From the NCBI RefSeq assembly GCF_009923995.1, contig NZ_RFSK01000003.1, positions 123,798-187,797 on the forward strand: 64,000 bases of DNA, in the 5' to 3' direction. How positions within the stretch are numbered: the stretch's first letter is position 1; each line of letters starts with the position of its first letter. The notes under the pieces are model-generated. The model saw only the letters and a list, made by a program, of their open reading frames with translations, had not been told where the DNA came from and did not search any database. Shown piece after piece: positions 52,893 to 63,194 of the stretch. The position numbers and the translations under genes are program-made. This DNA is from Janthinobacterium sp. (GTDB lineage Bacteria; Pseudomonadota; Gammaproteobacteria; Burkholderiales; Burkholderiaceae_D).

Positions 52893-55000
52893 TTGGGAGC
52901 CTTGGTGGTAGGTGACAGGTTTGCCGAGTCATCGGCCAGCGCCAGGGGCGGCGGATTTTTCGAGCCGAAGAAGAAGACGATGGGCGAGCGCAGGAAACGC
53001 TTGCCCAGGATCTTCAGCAATTGCATGCCGTGCTTGAAGCGCACCTGGCGCGACCGCAGGGCCACCCACAAAGCCAGGCCGAAGCTGACGAGCAGGTTGG
53101 CCGTGCCGATGGCGAAGATGCCCGACAGCGACTTGACGGCCAGTTGCCAGCTCATGTTGTGGTCCAGTCCCACGAGGGCCGTGGCGAAGTTGGCGGCCGA
53201 GAAGGTGATGTGGCGTATATCGATGGGCAAGCCGATGAGGAAACCGAGGGTGCCGATGGTGCCCAGCAGGATACCGAAATAGAAATTGCCCATCAGGCCG
53301 CCCAGGTTGTTTTCCAGGTACAAGCCCAGGCGCTGCAGCCGCTCCTGGCCGATCACGCGGCCCAGGCCGCGCAATTGCGCGATGCGCTGCGCCCAGCGCG
53401 TGTACAGCGCCTGGTTGTCGTAGTAGCCGGAAATCAGGCCCGCCACGAACAGGCAGACGCCGGCGATCATGGCGTAGAAGATGGCGGGACTGCCGATGGG
53501 ATCGATATCGTGCAGCAAGTGCATGGCCTTCTCGGGCGTCACCAGGTTGTGCCCCGTAATGGCCTTGTAGCCGAGGGCGATCAGCCAGGCCGTGGGCATG
53601 GCCGTGGCCAGGTTGCCCAGCACGGCCATGTTCTGCGTGCGGAAGACCTTGTTGATCAGTTCGGCCATGCTGTCGAGGTCGATGTTCCGGCCATCCTTGC
53701 TGTGCAGGCCGGCGGCGATGCGCGAAGCCGTCATGGCCGGCTGCTTGGTGGCCACCGTGAAGTGCAGCAAGTGGATGAACATGAAGCCGATCGAGTAATT
53801 CATGCTGAACATGAAAGCCTCGACCAGCGGCGCCGAGCGCAGGTAGGACATCAGTATCTTGAACAGGGCCATGAAGCCGATGATGATGCCAGCGCCGGCC
53901 GACGAGAGGAACATGGCGCCCATCTCGCGGCGGTTTTCCGCGATGTAGTGCTCGCCCGTGCGGCTGGCATTTTCCGTCACATTGCGCGCCAGCAAGTTGA
54001 TATTGTCGGAAAACAGGTCGCTGACCTTGTACTTGTTGTTGTGCGCCTGGATCAGTTCCAGCGCCAGCGCGACGGAACCGGCGCGGCGGCGGCTGACGGG
54101 CTGGGCATCGTGCCAGTCCTGCGTGGCATCGACCGTGATGGCGGCGATGTCCACGTTGCTCGATGCGGGCAGCTCGCCGCTCGTGTCGACGAGGAACAGC
54201 AGCTTGCGCAGGCGGTCTATGCTCTGCGCCAATGCCACCAGCAAATAGGTGAGGGGGATGCTGGTGCCCTGGTACAGGGCCTTCTTGCGGATCTTGGCGA
54301 TGACGGCGTCGCACTGGTCCAGCATCACCAGCAGGTGGCGCGCATCCTCGATGTGCTCGATATTTCCGTGCAGCAGGTTCGTATACGCGTCCAGGTAGGC
54401 GTTCACTTCCGTGTTCTGCACCATGAAGGGCGACTGGAAGACTTCAATTTCGCTGTGGAAACGCGTCAGTTCCGGCTCCAGGCCCATGGCGCAGACGCGG
54501 TAGGACAGGGTGCGGATGGCGTCGAGCATGCCTGGCAGCATGATATTGCCGTCGCCGACGGCCAGCTCGATGTCGTCGCTGGTGAGCACGTCGAACAGTT
54601 CCAGCCAGTCCGCGGCGGGGACGTTGCTGATCCACAAATAATCGGTATTCAGGTACAGCACCTGGTCGAGCGCGTCGTTCAGGTACTCGTCGCCCAGGGC
54701 GGGCGGCAGCATGCGGTAGGCGATGCGGCGTTTCAATTCCGTGAAGAAACCGCTGTTCGACAGCACGCCGATGTCCGTGTACAGGCTGGCGTGGCGGCGT
54801 GCGGCCAGCACGCGCAGCACGTATTCGTGCAGGGCGCGGGCCTGGGCGGGGTTACCTTTGAGAAGCTGGCGCAGGGTGCGCACGTTGGCGATCGCGGTAG
54901 CGCTGTCGTGGGGGCGCTTGGGACGCAGTGAGTTAAACAAGTCCACCAGCAAGTCGATATTGCTGGAGTTGGGATCAATGCGTTCGAGGATAGCTAGCAT
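52889..55000 (-). CDS. gcr: Gcr-type membrane protein, labelled site-specific recombinase
   Basis: A 703-residue protein of the family annotated as site-specific recombinase Gcr. The N-terminal 330 residues are helical and soluble; the C-terminal half has about six membrane helices (e.g. GAGIIIGFMALFKILMSYL, FAGLISGYYDN-type region near 500, TANLLVSFGLALWVAL). No serine- or tyrosine-recombinase catalytic motif is visible, so the recombinase label is doubtful. ATG 55000 (MLAILERIDPN) is used; a TTG at 55066 would add 22 residues. Four-base overlap with a cardiolipin-synthase-like gene suggests a lipid or membrane role. Confidence 0.85.
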   Translation of the reverse strand: MLAILERIDPNSSNIDLLVDLFNSLRPKRPHDSATAIANVRTLRQLLKGNPAQARALHEYVLRVLAARRHASLYTDIGVLSNSGFFTELKRRIAYRMLPPALGDEYLNDALDQVLYLNTDYLWISNVPAADWLELFDVLTSDDIELAVGDGNIMLPGMLDAIRTLSYRVCAMGLEPELTRFHSEIEVFQSPFMVQNTEVNAYLDAYTNLLHGNIEHIEDARHLLVMLDQCDAVIAKIRKKALYQGTSIPLTYLLVALAQSIDRLRKLLFLVDTSGELPASSNVDIAAITVDATQDWHDAQPVSRRRAGSVALALELIQAHNNKYKVSDLFSDNINLLARNVTENASRTGEHYIAENRREMGAMFLSSAGAGIIIGFMALFKILMSYLRSAPLVEAFMFSMNYSIGFMFIHLLHFTVATKQPAMTASRIAAGLHSKDGRNIDLDSMAELINKVFRTQNMAVLGNLATAMPTAWLIALGYKAITGHNLVTPEKAMHLLHDIDPIGSPAIFYAMIAGVCLFVAGLISGYYDNQALYTRWAQRIAQLRGLGRVIGQERLQRLGLYLENNLGGLMGNFYFGILLGTIGTLGFLIGLPIDIRHITFSAANFATALVGLDHNMSWQLAVKSLSGIFAIGTANLLVSFGLALWVALRSRQVRFKHGMQLLKILGKRFLRSPIVFFFGSKNPPPLALADDSANLSPTTKAPK

Positions 55001-55318
55001 GCAGAAAAAACGGGCGAGCCGCTGTCGGTAAAACCAGTAGTGTACCGCCTGCGTCAAATCCCGCAACGTTCGCCACCGAACATTGCTTCACGGCAGGGCC
55101 TGCATTTAACGTCATTTTGCCGCAAATTGCACGAATCATGCTCACTCTTGCGTGTTGTCAGTGCGCGACTCTTCAAGCGAGCTAAGCTGGAGTATCTGTT
55201 GTACACCGCACAGATTGCTTGCCAAAAAGCGAGGATAAGGTAACACTTGGGTGTGACACACAGCGCACGTCCTGATCAATACCCGGCAGTTTCTTTTCAC
55301 GTTACCGAGATATTTATC

Positions 55319-56428
55319 ATGAAGACCTCGTATTTTGCGCTTGCTGTGATAGGGATGGGGCCGTTCGCGCTATGCGCCCCGGCCCATGGCGCGGATGGCG
55401 CCGGCGGTGGGGCGGATGGCAATGTGGCCGTGTACGGCGTGCTCGACGCGGGTATCGTGGCCGAGCGGGGCTGCGCCGGCAATTGCGCCGGCACCAAGGT
55501 CTCGGGCGGCGTCGCTTCCGGCTCGCGCCTGGGCGTGCAGGGCCGCGAAGCGCTGGGCAACGACGTGTCTGCCGTGTTCACGCTGGAGGCGGGCATCCAG
55601 AACGACACGGGCCAGTCCGAGGAAGGCCGGCTGTTCGGCCGCCAGGCGTATGTGGGCCTCGACAGCCGCCTCGGCGCGCTGACCCTGGGGCGCCAGTACA
55701 ACCCGCAATACCTGGCCCTGACCGACGTGGCCGACCCGTTCAAGGGCGGCATGGCCGGCAGCGCCAGCAACCTGGCCGGCTACAGCGTGAAACGCTACGA
55801 CAACACCATCAAATATGAAACGCCCGCCCTGCGCGGCGTGACGGCCAGCGCCATCTACAGCTTTGGCGAATCGCCGTACAGCAGCGCCAACAACCGCGCA
55901 TATGGCGCCACCCTCGGCTATTCGGCCGGCGCCGTGAACGTCAGCATCTCGCACCAGCGCAAGAACAGCCTGATCCTGGCCAGCGGCACCGTGCCCGCCA
56001 TCGACATGTCGGCCCGCAATACCCTCATCGCCGCGAATGTCGACCTGAAGGTGGCCACGGCCTTTGCCGCCGTCGGCATCAACAAGGGCTATGGCAGCTC
56101 GCCGTGGGACCCCAGCAACGACTACAGCTCGCTGGCCCTGTCGATGTCGTCCTCGGACAGCCGCGACACCTTGCTGGGCGTGGCCGTGCCCGTGGGCGCC
56201 GTCAAGCTGCTGGCGTCCTGGGTGCGCAAGGATGACCGCGACCTGGCCAACCGCGACGCCAGCCAGGTGGCCGTCGGCCTCACGTATGCGCTGTCAAGAC
56301 GCAGCGATTTCTATGCGTCCTACGCGAAGATCCACAACAAGAACGGCGCCCGCTACACGGTGGGCAATGCCAGCGACGCGGGACGCGGCGATGCGGCGTT
56401 CAACCTGGGCTTCCGTCACGGCTTCTGA
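55319..56428 (+). CDS. Gram-negative outer-membrane porin
   Basis: A 369-residue porin of the Burkholderiales type (Porin_4 family). A signal peptide covers about residues 1-23, followed by NVAVYGVLDAGI, SRLGVQGREALGNDVSAVF and a beta-strand-rich body. Loop 3-type PFKGG and terminal phenylalanine (LGFRHGF), needed for BamA recognition, are present. ATG 55319 is used; an upstream codon at 55247 is unlikely. It probably forms a 16-stranded trimer. Two cysteines (CAGNC) near the N-terminus are unusual for a porin. Confidence 0.93.
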   Translation: MKTSYFALAVIGMGPFALCAPAHGADGAGGGADGNVAVYGVLDAGIVAERGCAGNCAGTKVSGGVASGSRLGVQGREALGNDVSAVFTLEAGIQNDTGQSEEGRLFGRQAYVGLDSRLGALTLGRQYNPQYLALTDVADPFKGGMAGSASNLAGYSVKRYDNTIKYETPALRGVTASAIYSFGESPYSSANNRAYGATLGYSAGAVNVSISHQRKNSLILASGTVPAIDMSARNTLIAANVDLKVATAFAAVGINKGYGSSPWDPSNDYSSLALSMSSSDSRDTLLGVAVPVGAVKLLASWVRKDDRDLANRDASQVAVGLTYALSRRSDFYASYAKIHNKNGARYTVGNASDAGRGDAAFNLGFRHGF

Positions 56429-56982
56429 ACGGCCTGCGTGGCAGGGGCAGGGCAGCTGGCGCCCAGCCACTTGCCGCTGCTCGTCACGTTCACCTGTTCC
56501 GGCGTGCCGCGCGCGCTGGTGGTCACCGCCAGCTGCATGGAAAATGCCTGGTCGCCATGGAAGCGCACCTGGCCTTCGCCGCTCGACTTCGGGTTGGCGC
56601 AGGTGAACGACACACTCATGCCGCCCGCGACGGAAGTGTTGTTCGACTTGCAATCGCCGGGCTGGCCCGTGGGAATCTGCTTGCGCGCCGCCATGTCCGG
56701 CGTCACGCAGGCCGTCACGCGCACGGCGCCGTCGGCGCCCACGGTGGGCATGGCCATGCCGCGGCTGGCCGCCATGCTTTCGAGCTGCTTGCGCTGATCG
56801 GGGGGAAGGTTGCCCAGCTGCTGCAGCACCATGGACATGGCGTTGTCGGTGGCGGCATCGGGCGAGGCCATCTTGCTGTCGACTTGCCACAGGCCCGGCT
56901 TGATGGCGGGCGGCTGGGCGTGGGCTTGCGCGCCGAGGGCGGCGCAAGCGAGCAAACTCAAACGTAGCAAGGATAGTTTCAT
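56416..56982 (-). CDS. DUF3617 exported protein
   Basis: A 188-residue DUF3617-family protein: signal peptide (SLLACAALGAQAHA), IKPGLWQVDSKM, then VTACVTPDMAARK and CANPKSSGEGQVRF with cysteines set for disulfides. AGGAG precedes ATG 56982. Its 3' end overlaps the convergent porin gene by 13 bases. The function of the family is not known. Confidence 0.88.
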   Translation of the reverse strand: MKLSLLRLSLLACAALGAQAHAQPPAIKPGLWQVDSKMASPDAATDNAMSMVLQQLGNLPPDQRKQLESMAASRGMAMPTVGADGAVRVTACVTPDMAARKQIPTGQPGDCKSNNTSVAGGMSVSFTCANPKSSGEGQVRFHGDQAFSMQLAVTTSARGTPEQVNVTSSGKWLGASCPAPATQAVQKP

Positions 56983-57049
56983 GCGCAAGTCTCCTGATAG
57001 GGCAGACTCCAGCATACGGCATGGCAAGCGGGGCACGCTTGCCATTGTG

Positions 57050-58597
57050 TTACAAACTGTGATCGGGCTCGATGCGGCGCACGTCCACGCAGGCGATGCG
57101 GCGCTCGTCGGCCTCGACGATTTCATAGCGCAAGCCATCCAGTTCCAGTACTTCGCCCACGGCCGGCATGTTTTCGAAGTGCGCCAGCAGGAAGCCGGCC
57201 AGCGAGTTGTACTCGCCGTCTTCGCTGACCAGCGATTCCGTCTCGAGCACCTGCTCCAGGTAGTGCAGGTCCGTGGCGCCATCGATGCGCCAGTGGCCGG
57301 GGGCCAGCACTTCCACGTCGGGCTGCTCGTCCTCGTCGGGGAATTCGCCGGCGATGGCTTCGAGGATGTCGATGGGCGTGAGCACGCCCTGCACGGTGCC
57401 GAACTCGTCGACCACCAGCACCAGCTGGCCGCGCGAGCGCTTCAGGGTTTCCATGGCTTTCAGCACGCCGGCCGCTTCCGGCACGACGACGGCTTCGCGC
57501 ATGCTGGCCGGGTCGATCTTGCCGTGCGAGACGAGGTCCTCGATCAGGTCCTTGCTGCGCGCGATGCCGACGACATTGTCGAGGTCGTCATTGCAGACAG
57601 GAATCATGCTGTGCGGCGTTTCGCGCAGCAGCTGCAGCATCTTCTCGCTGCTGTCGTTCAGGTTCACCCACGAGACGTCGCCGCGCGGCGTCATCACGGA
57701 GCGGATCGAGCGTTCGGCCAGGGTCAGCACGCCGCTGACCATGTTGCGCTCTTCCACGCCAAAGGCGGACACGTCCGGCAGTTCCTTCACTTCGTGTTCC
57801 TCGGCCGCCTCGCGGCCCTTGCGTCCGCCCAGCAGGCTCAGCACGGCCTGCGCCGTGCGGTCGCGCAGCGGGGCGTTCGACTGCAGCTTGAGGAAGTTGC
57901 GGCGCGCCAGCTGGTTGAAGAACTCGATGACGATGGAGAAACCGATGGCCGCGTACAGATAGCCTTTCGGGATGTGGAAGCCCAGGCCTTCGGCCACCAG
58001 CGACAGGCCGATCATCAGCAGGAAGCTCAGGCACAGCACGACGACGGTGGGGTGGGCGTTGACGAAGCGCGTCAGCACCTTCGAGGCCAGCATCATGACG
58101 ACGATGGAAATGACGACGGCGGCCATCATCACGTACAGGTTGTCCACCATGCCGACGGCCGTGATGACGGCGTCGAGCGAGAAGACGGCGTCGAGCACGA
58201 CGATCTGCGCCACCACCAGGCCGAAGCCGGCGTAGACTTTCGGGCCCGTCTGGGCGTGCGTGACGCCTTCGAGGCGCTCGTGCAGCTCGGTGGTGGCCTT
58301 GAACAGCAGGAACAGGCCGCCGACGAGCAGGATCAGGTCCCGCCCCGAGAACGAGAAGGTCCAGATGGAAAACAGCGGCGTGGTGAGGGTGACCAGCCAG
58401 GAAATCAGCGAAAGCAGGCCCAGGCGCATGACGAGGGCCAGGGTCAGGCCCAGCACTCTGGCCTTGTCGCGCTGATGCGGCGGCAGTTTCTCGGCCAGGA
58501 TGGCGATGAAGATCAGGTTGTCGATACCCAGTACGATTTCCAGTACGACCAGCGTCAGCAGGCCGACCCAGATTGTCGGGTCAAATAACCATTCCAT
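57050..58597 (-). CDS. TerC-CBS-CorC membrane protein (YegH/YoaE-like)
   Basis: A 515-residue three-part protein. A TerC-type membrane domain with the acidic motifs [13 protein letters not shown] and [15 protein letters not shown] covers residues 1-235. A CBS pair ([12 protein letters not shown] and DFGT-like [21 protein letters not shown]) follows, and a CorC/HlyC domain ends it. By family it probably exports a divalent metal, with CBS regulation. It is the second TerC protein here; the other at 37564 lacks CBS and CorC parts. Confidence 0.92.
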   Translation of the reverse strand: MEWLFDPTIWVGLLTLVVLEIVLGIDNLIFIAILAEKLPPHQRDKARVLGLTLALVMRLGLLSLISWLVTLTTPLFSIWTFSFSGRDLILLVGGLFLLFKATTELHERLEGVTHAQTGPKVYAGFGLVVAQIVVLDAVFSLDAVITAVGMVDNLYVMMAAVVISIVVMMLASKVLTRFVNAHPTVVVLCLSFLLMIGLSLVAEGLGFHIPKGYLYAAIGFSIVIEFFNQLARRNFLKLQSNAPLRDRTAQAVLSLLGGRKGREAAEEHEVKELPDVSAFGVEERNMVSGVLTLAERSIRSVMTPRGDVSWVNLNDSSEKMLQLLRETPHSMIPVCNDDLDNVVGIARSKDLIEDLVSHGKIDPASMREAVVVPEAAGVLKAMETLKRSRGQLVLVVDEFGTVQGVLTPIDILEAIAGEFPDEDEQPDVEVLAPGHWRIDGATDLHYLEQVLETESLVSEDGEYNSLAGFLLAHFENMPAVGEVLELDGLRYEIVEADERRIACVDVRRIEPDHSL

Positions 58598-58680
58598 GTG
58601 TGTAACCTTGTAAAGTCAATCAATGTAAAGCGTGCCTGGCGGCCGTATGCCCCGGGCGTGTGCGTGCAGCGTGTTGCGGA

Positions 58681-59022
58681 TCAGCGGCGGACGCGCGGCG
58701 GGCGCGTAGCCGGCCGCACGTCCGCTTCGGCAAGTGCGCCCGGTCCCGCTTGCCAAATGATGGCGTAAAACGGTACTTCCTGGCGCGAGCCGGGGTAGAG
58801 CGTGATGGGATCGTTGTCGCATTCTTCGGTGTCGCAGCCGTCGCCGGGCAAGCCCGCATGGGCGCTGGCGTCGGGGCAATCCATGCCGAAGGCGGGCGTG
58901 GCGGTGACGCCGGCCGCAATTGCATGCTGGAATGGGGAAGGGCTGGCGTAGGCCATGCTGGCAAACGCCTGGGGTAACGCGATGAAAACAAAAAGGCAGA
59001 GCAGGACGAGAGCTCGTCTCAT
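58681..59022 (-). CDS. Small exported cysteine-containing protein
   Basis: A 113-residue protein with a signal peptide (LVLLCLFVFIALPQAFASM) and a short mature part with three cysteines (GMDCPDASAH and GDGCDTEECDND), then a basic tail. I recognise no family. ATG 59022 is chosen because it begins the signal peptide; a longer frame to 59268 is a shadow. Competing frames over the same bases lack a signal peptide. Confidence 0.6.
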   Translation of the reverse strand: MRRALVLLCLFVFIALPQAFASMAYASPSPFQHAIAAGVTATPAFGMDCPDASAHAGLPGDGCDTEECDNDPITLYPGSRQEVPFYAIIWQAGPGALAEADVRPATRPPRVRR

Positions 59023-59258
59023 ATACAGGCAGATAGTTCTGGAACGGTCGAGTATAACACGCCCGCATAACAGCTTGATGACAGGGGCTTGCGTAGTTGA
59101 TAAGCATGCCGTAAATTGTGAGAGTAATAATTTCACCCGGCGGCGAAGACGCAGCGCGGGCCGGGTGAACATTCTTGCGCCCGTATCACATTGCGCTTGC
59201 GCTCCATGTCTGCGCTCGCGCGTGTTTATTTCCAACGTCGTGTTACCAGGACTTTGCT

Positions 59259-62105
59259 TTGAAACCAATTACCGCTCTCCTGCTGGCCGCCGGCATCCTG
59301 TCGCCGTCGCTGGCCTTCGCCGCTACCCCGGTGCAAGCCGCCCCGACCCAGAAAACCGGCAAGGCCGCCGCCGGCCGCGCCGCCGCCGTCAAGGTCACTT
59401 CCGTCGAAGGCATCACCGAATACCGCCTGGCCAACGGCTTGCGCGTGTTGCTGTTTCCCGACGCCAGCAAGCCGACCCTGACCACCAACATCGTCTACCT
59501 GGTCGGTTCGCGCCATGAAAACTATGGCGAAACAGGCATGGCCCACTTGCTGGAACACTTGCTGTTCAAGCCCAGCGCCAACTTCGGCGTCAGGAAGGGC
59601 ACGAAGACCCCCGTCGAGATCCTGAACTCGACGGGCGCGCAGTTCAACGGCACCACCTGGTACGACCGCACCAATTACTACGCCACCTTCCCCGCCAACG
59701 ACGACAACCTGCGCCAGATGCTGGCCATGGAAGCGGACCGCATGGTCAACGCGGCCATCGACCAGAACGACCTGTGGAACCCGGTCACGCAAAAGGGCGA
59801 GATGACCGTCGTGCGCAACGAGTTCGAGATGGGCGAGAGCGACCCGATCGGCGTGACGAGCGAACGTATCCAGGCCATCGCCTACGACTGGCACAACTAC
59901 GGCAAGTCGACCATCGGCGCCCGCTCCGACATCGAACAGGTGAACATTCCCCGGTTGCGCGCGTTCTATCATAAATATTATCAGCCGGATAACGCCGTGC
60001 TGATGGTGGCGGGCCGCTTCGACGAAGCGAAGGTCTTGACCCAGATCAATGAACTGTTCGGCAAGATCCCGAAACCGACGCGCGTGATCGAACCCACCTA
60101 CACGGCCGAACCCGTGCAGGATGGCGAGCGCGCCGTGACGGTGCGCCGCAGCGGCGGCACGCAGTTCGTCGGCGCCGGCTACCACGTGGCGCCGTCCGGC
60201 AACCCGGAAGCGGTGGCCATCGAAGTGCTGGGCCACGTGCTGACGGACGCCCCGGCCGGCCGCCTGCACAAGGCGCTGGTTGAAACCAAGCTGGCCAGCA
60301 AGATCGAATACAACGCCGTGAGCAACCTGGAGCCGGGCTACAACCTGTTCGGCGCGATCGTGCCCGCCGATGGCAACCTGGACGCGGCGCAAGCGGCCAT
60401 GCTGAAGGTGCTGGAAGAGCTGAAGTCGCAGCCGATCACGGATGCGGAAGTGGCGCGCGTAAAACAGCAGCTGAACAAGCAGGTCGAGCTGATCACCTCG
60501 AACACGGCGCGCATGACGATTGCCCTGACGGAGTCCTTGGCAGCCGGCGACTGGCGCCTGTTCTTCCTGCAGCGCGACCAGCTCGACAAGCTGACGACGG
60601 CGCAGGTGCAGGCGGCGGCCGAGAAATACCTGAAGAGCTCGAACCGCACCCTGGGCCGCTTCATCCCCACCGATGCGCCGGACCGCACCGTCGTGCCGGC
60701 CTACGCGGACGTGGCGCCGCAGCTGGCCGGCTACACGGGCCGCGCCGTCGTGGCGCAGGGCGAAGCGTTCGACCCCAGCCCCGACAATATCGAAGCGCGC
60801 ACCACGCGCTTTACCTTGCCGAACGGCTTGAAAGGCGCCTTGCTGCCGAAGAAAACCAAGGGCGGCACCGTCAGCGTGGCGCTCAAGCTGCAGCTGGGCA
60901 CGGAAGACAGCCTGCGCGGCAAGGCGCAGGTGGGCAGCTACACGGCCAACCTGCTGTCGCGCGGCACGGCGACCCTGTCGCGCCAGGAAGTGAAGGACAA
61001 GTTCGACCAGCTGGGCACGCAAGTGGCCGTTACGGGCGGCGCCGAGGGCGTGACGGCATTGTTGATGGGCAAACGCGAGAACTTGCCGGCGGCCATGGAC
61101 CTGCTGGCGCAAGTGCTGCAAAAGCCGGCCCTCGCCGAGACGGAATTCCTGGAATTGCAGCGCGAGCGCGTGGGCCGCGCCGAGCAGGAATTGCCTGAAC
61201 CGCAGCCGCTGGCCGTAAACGCCTTCCGCCGCCTGCTCGATGCCACGCCGGAAGGCCATGTGCGCCACGTGGCCACCTTGCCGGCGGAGCTGGCGCAATG
61301 GAAAGCCATCAAAGTTGCCGATGTGAAAGCATTCCATGGCGCTTACTATGGCGCGTCGAACGCCACCTTTGCTGCCGTGGGCGATTTCGACCCGGCCGCG
61401 CTGAAGGCCCAGGTGGCCAGCCTGTACGGCGGCTGGAAGGCGCAGCAGCCCTACGTGCGCATTCCTGACGCCGTCAAGCCCGTCAGCGGCGAAAAAGTGA
61501 CGCTGGAAACGCCGGACAAGGCCAACAGCGTGCTGTTCGCCATCCAGCCGATTCCCCTCAAGGATGACGCCGCCAGCTATCCCGCCTTGCTGATGGCCAA
61601 TCACATGCTCGGTGGCGGCGCCTTGCGCAGCCGCCTGGCCGACCGCATCCGCCAGAAGGAAGGCCTGTCCTACGGCGTCGGCTCGCAAGTGTCCGTGCCG
61701 TCGCGCGAGCCGGCCGGCTACTGGATGGCCTACGCCATCAGCGCGCCGCAGAACACGGTCAAGGTGGAAGCGGCCCTGCGCGAGGAAATCGCCAAGGTGC
61801 TGGCCGACGGCTTCACGGAAGCGGAACTGGCCGAAGCGAAGAAGGGCTGGCTGCAATCGCAGGAAGTGGGCCGCACGCAGGACAGCGCCCTGGCGCGCGA
61901 ACTGGCCGGCTACCTGACGCAGGACCGCACCATGGCCTACGACAAGGACCTGGAAGCGAAAGTATCGGCCCTGACCCTGGCGCAAGTGAACCAGGGCCTG
62001 CGCGACTACCTGAAGCCGGAAGCCGTCTCCATCGTGACGGCCGGCGACTTTGCCAAGGTGGCGAAGGAAGGCGACAGCGGCGCCAAGGCCACGACGTCGA
62101 AGTAA
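59259..62105 (+). CDS. Periplasmic M16 zinc protease (pitrilysin family)
   Basis: A 948-residue M16B peptidase with a signal peptide (ITALLLAAGILSPSLAFA). The inverted zinc motif HxxEH appears as AHLLEHLLF with a downstream glutamate in VRNEFEMGE; a second, inactive M16 repeat runs from about residue 510. The R/Y pair for substrate binding is seen near GLSYGVGS. The start appears to be TTG 59259, with AGGA seven bases upstream; a longer frame to 59175 has no signal peptide at its start. It is a single-chain fusion of the two halves often found as PqqF/YmxG-type pairs. A strong terminator follows. Confidence 0.92.
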   Translation: MKPITALLLAAGILSPSLAFAATPVQAAPTQKTGKAAAGRAAAVKVTSVEGITEYRLANGLRVLLFPDASKPTLTTNIVYLVGSRHENYGETGMAHLLEHLLFKPSANFGVRKGTKTPVEILNSTGAQFNGTTWYDRTNYYATFPANDDNLRQMLAMEADRMVNAAIDQNDLWNPVTQKGEMTVVRNEFEMGESDPIGVTSERIQAIAYDWHNYGKSTIGARSDIEQVNIPRLRAFYHKYYQPDNAVLMVAGRFDEAKVLTQINELFGKIPKPTRVIEPTYTAEPVQDGERAVTVRRSGGTQFVGAGYHVAPSGNPEAVAIEVLGHVLTDAPAGRLHKALVETKLASKIEYNAVSNLEPGYNLFGAIVPADGNLDAAQAAMLKVLEELKSQPITDAEVARVKQQLNKQVELITSNTARMTIALTESLAAGDWRLFFLQRDQLDKLTTAQVQAAAEKYLKSSNRTLGRFIPTDAPDRTVVPAYADVAPQLAGYTGRAVVAQGEAFDPSPDNIEARTTRFTLPNGLKGALLPKKTKGGTVSVALKLQLGTEDSLRGKAQVGSYTANLLSRGTATLSRQEVKDKFDQLGTQVAVTGGAEGVTALLMGKRENLPAAMDLLAQVLQKPALAETEFLELQRERVGRAEQELPEPQPLAVNAFRRLLDATPEGHVRHVATLPAELAQWKAIKVADVKAFHGAYYGASNATFAAVGDFDPAALKAQVASLYGGWKAQQPYVRIPDAVKPVSGEKVTLETPDKANSVLFAIQPIPLKDDAASYPALLMANHMLGGGALRSRLADRIRQKEGLSYGVGSQVSVPSREPAGYWMAYAISAPQNTVKVEAALREEIAKVLADGFTEAELAEAKKGWLQSQEVGRTQDSALARELAGYLTQDRTMAYDKDLEAKVSALTLAQVNQGLRDYLKPEAVSIVTAGDFAKVAKEGDSGAKATTSK

Positions 62106-62117
62106 GGTGCTGTAGAT

Positions 62118-62163
62118 AAAATAAGCCCGCTGCAAGGTAACTTGCCAGCGGGCTTATTTTTAT
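62118..62163. terminator. Strong, probably bidirectional terminator
   Basis: A 15-bp stem, AAAATAAGCCCGCTG (62118-62132) with CAGCGGGCTTATTTT (62146-62160), with a nested CAAG-GTAA-CTTG hairpin in the loop, A-rich on the left and T-rich on the right. It follows the M16 protease and could serve both strands. Confidence 0.9.
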
Positions 62164-62210
62164 TCTGCGACGTTGATTTTGACCTGAACGTCACGACACC
62201 AGACAAAACC

Positions 62211-62300
62211 TCGCGAGCGGCGATGATTTGTGGCCGAGAAGCGCAACCGTACGAAGGTACGGTGAGCATCGCAGGCCGCAAAGCGCGCCGCGCAGCAGGT
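62211..62300. repeat. Dispersed repeat, copy 2
   Basis: About 80% identical to 47051-47140. A hairpin CCGTAC-GAAG-GTACGG is at 62247-62262. It lies between the ends of the M16 and OmpA genes. Confidence 0.7.
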
Positions 62301-62311
62301 TTGGTCAGGTG

Positions 62312-62995
62312 TTATCCACGCGGCGCCATTTCGGCGACGTAGATCTCGACGCGTCGATTGCGCGCGCGGCCGGCCGCATCCGCATTCGAGGCGATCGGTT
62401 CGCGCGCGCCGCGGCCTTCCGTGACGATGCGCGTCGGCGAGACGCCGCGCATGGCCAGGTAGTCGCGCGTGTGGGCGGCGCGTTCCACCGACAGCGGTTC
62501 GTTGATGGAATCGCTGCCCGTGCTGTCCGTGTGGCCGATGATGCTGACCGTCGTGTTCGGGTTTTCATTCAGGGTGGCGGCAAAGCGGTCGAGAATGGGG
62601 CGGAAGTTGCCCTTGATGTCGGCGCGGTTGGTGTCGAAGGAAATATCGCTGGGGATTTCCATCTTCAGGCGGTTATCGGCCGTCTGCGTCACTTGCACGC
62701 CCGTGCCTTGCGTAGCCTGTTCCATCGCGCGTTTCTGGTTTTCCATGCGGTTCGACCAGATATTGCCGACGACGGCACCCGCTGCCGCGCCCAGCAGGGC
62801 GCCGCCAGCCGTGCGGCCGCTGCTGCCGCCGCCCGTGGTGCCGCCGATCAGCGCACCGAGGCCCGCGCCGACGCCGGCGCCCGTGGCCGTGCCGCGTTGC
62901 GTCGGGGACATGTCCGCGCAGCCGGTGGCGGCCATCGCGAGGACCAGCATGCCGATCAGGGATTTGGCGCCAGGGCCGGTTTTGAATGCTTTCAT
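62312..62995 (-). CDS. OmpA-family lipoprotein (YiaD/Pal-like)
   Basis: A 227-residue outer-membrane lipoprotein. The signal ends in a lipobox-like AATGC (cysteine about residue 26). A glycine-zipper region follows (GAGVGAGLGALIGG, GALLGAAAGAVVG), then a C-terminal OmpA domain with peptidoglycan-binding residues in SFDTNRADIKGNF, GHTDSTGSD, NEPLSVERA and GRARNRRVEI. It probably ties the outer membrane to the cell wall. Confidence 0.92.
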   Translation of the reverse strand: MKAFKTGPGAKSLIGMLVLAMAATGCADMSPTQRGTATGAGVGAGLGALIGGTTGGGSSGRTAGGALLGAAAGAVVGNIWSNRMENQKRAMEQATQGTGVQVTQTADNRLKMEIPSDISFDTNRADIKGNFRPILDRFAATLNENPNTTVSIIGHTDSTGSDSINEPLSVERAAHTRDYLAMRGVSPTRIVTEGRGAREPIASNADAAGRARNRRVEIYVAEMAPRG

Positions 62996-63194
62996 GGATT
63001 TTCTCCTTGTTTTGTTATCGGGACATACCCAGGACTACTCGTATCAACTATCCGTACGCGTGAACTACCCGCACACGTTACTGCAAAATGGACCGGCTTG
63101 CCAGCATGCGCACGGCAGGCGCGCGGCGCACGCAAAAAGAGCGGCGCCCGTTTGCACGCGCGCCGCCCCTGTCAGCCTGCGCCGCTGGCCAGGG

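Noticed and set aside
52889..55000. Gcr-family gene as evidence of a mobile element
   Set aside because: No recombinase motif, transposon ends or composition change; it is a membrane protein in an envelope gene run.
55251..55261. GTGTGACACAC upstream of the porin as a CRP/FNR site
   Set aside because: Half-sites are too close for the standard spacing; probably chance.
59226..62135. Very long minus-strand frame opposite the M16 protease
   Set aside because: It has biased, repetitive His/Arg/Gln/Val-rich translation and no motif; it is a GC-rich codon shadow of the real gene.
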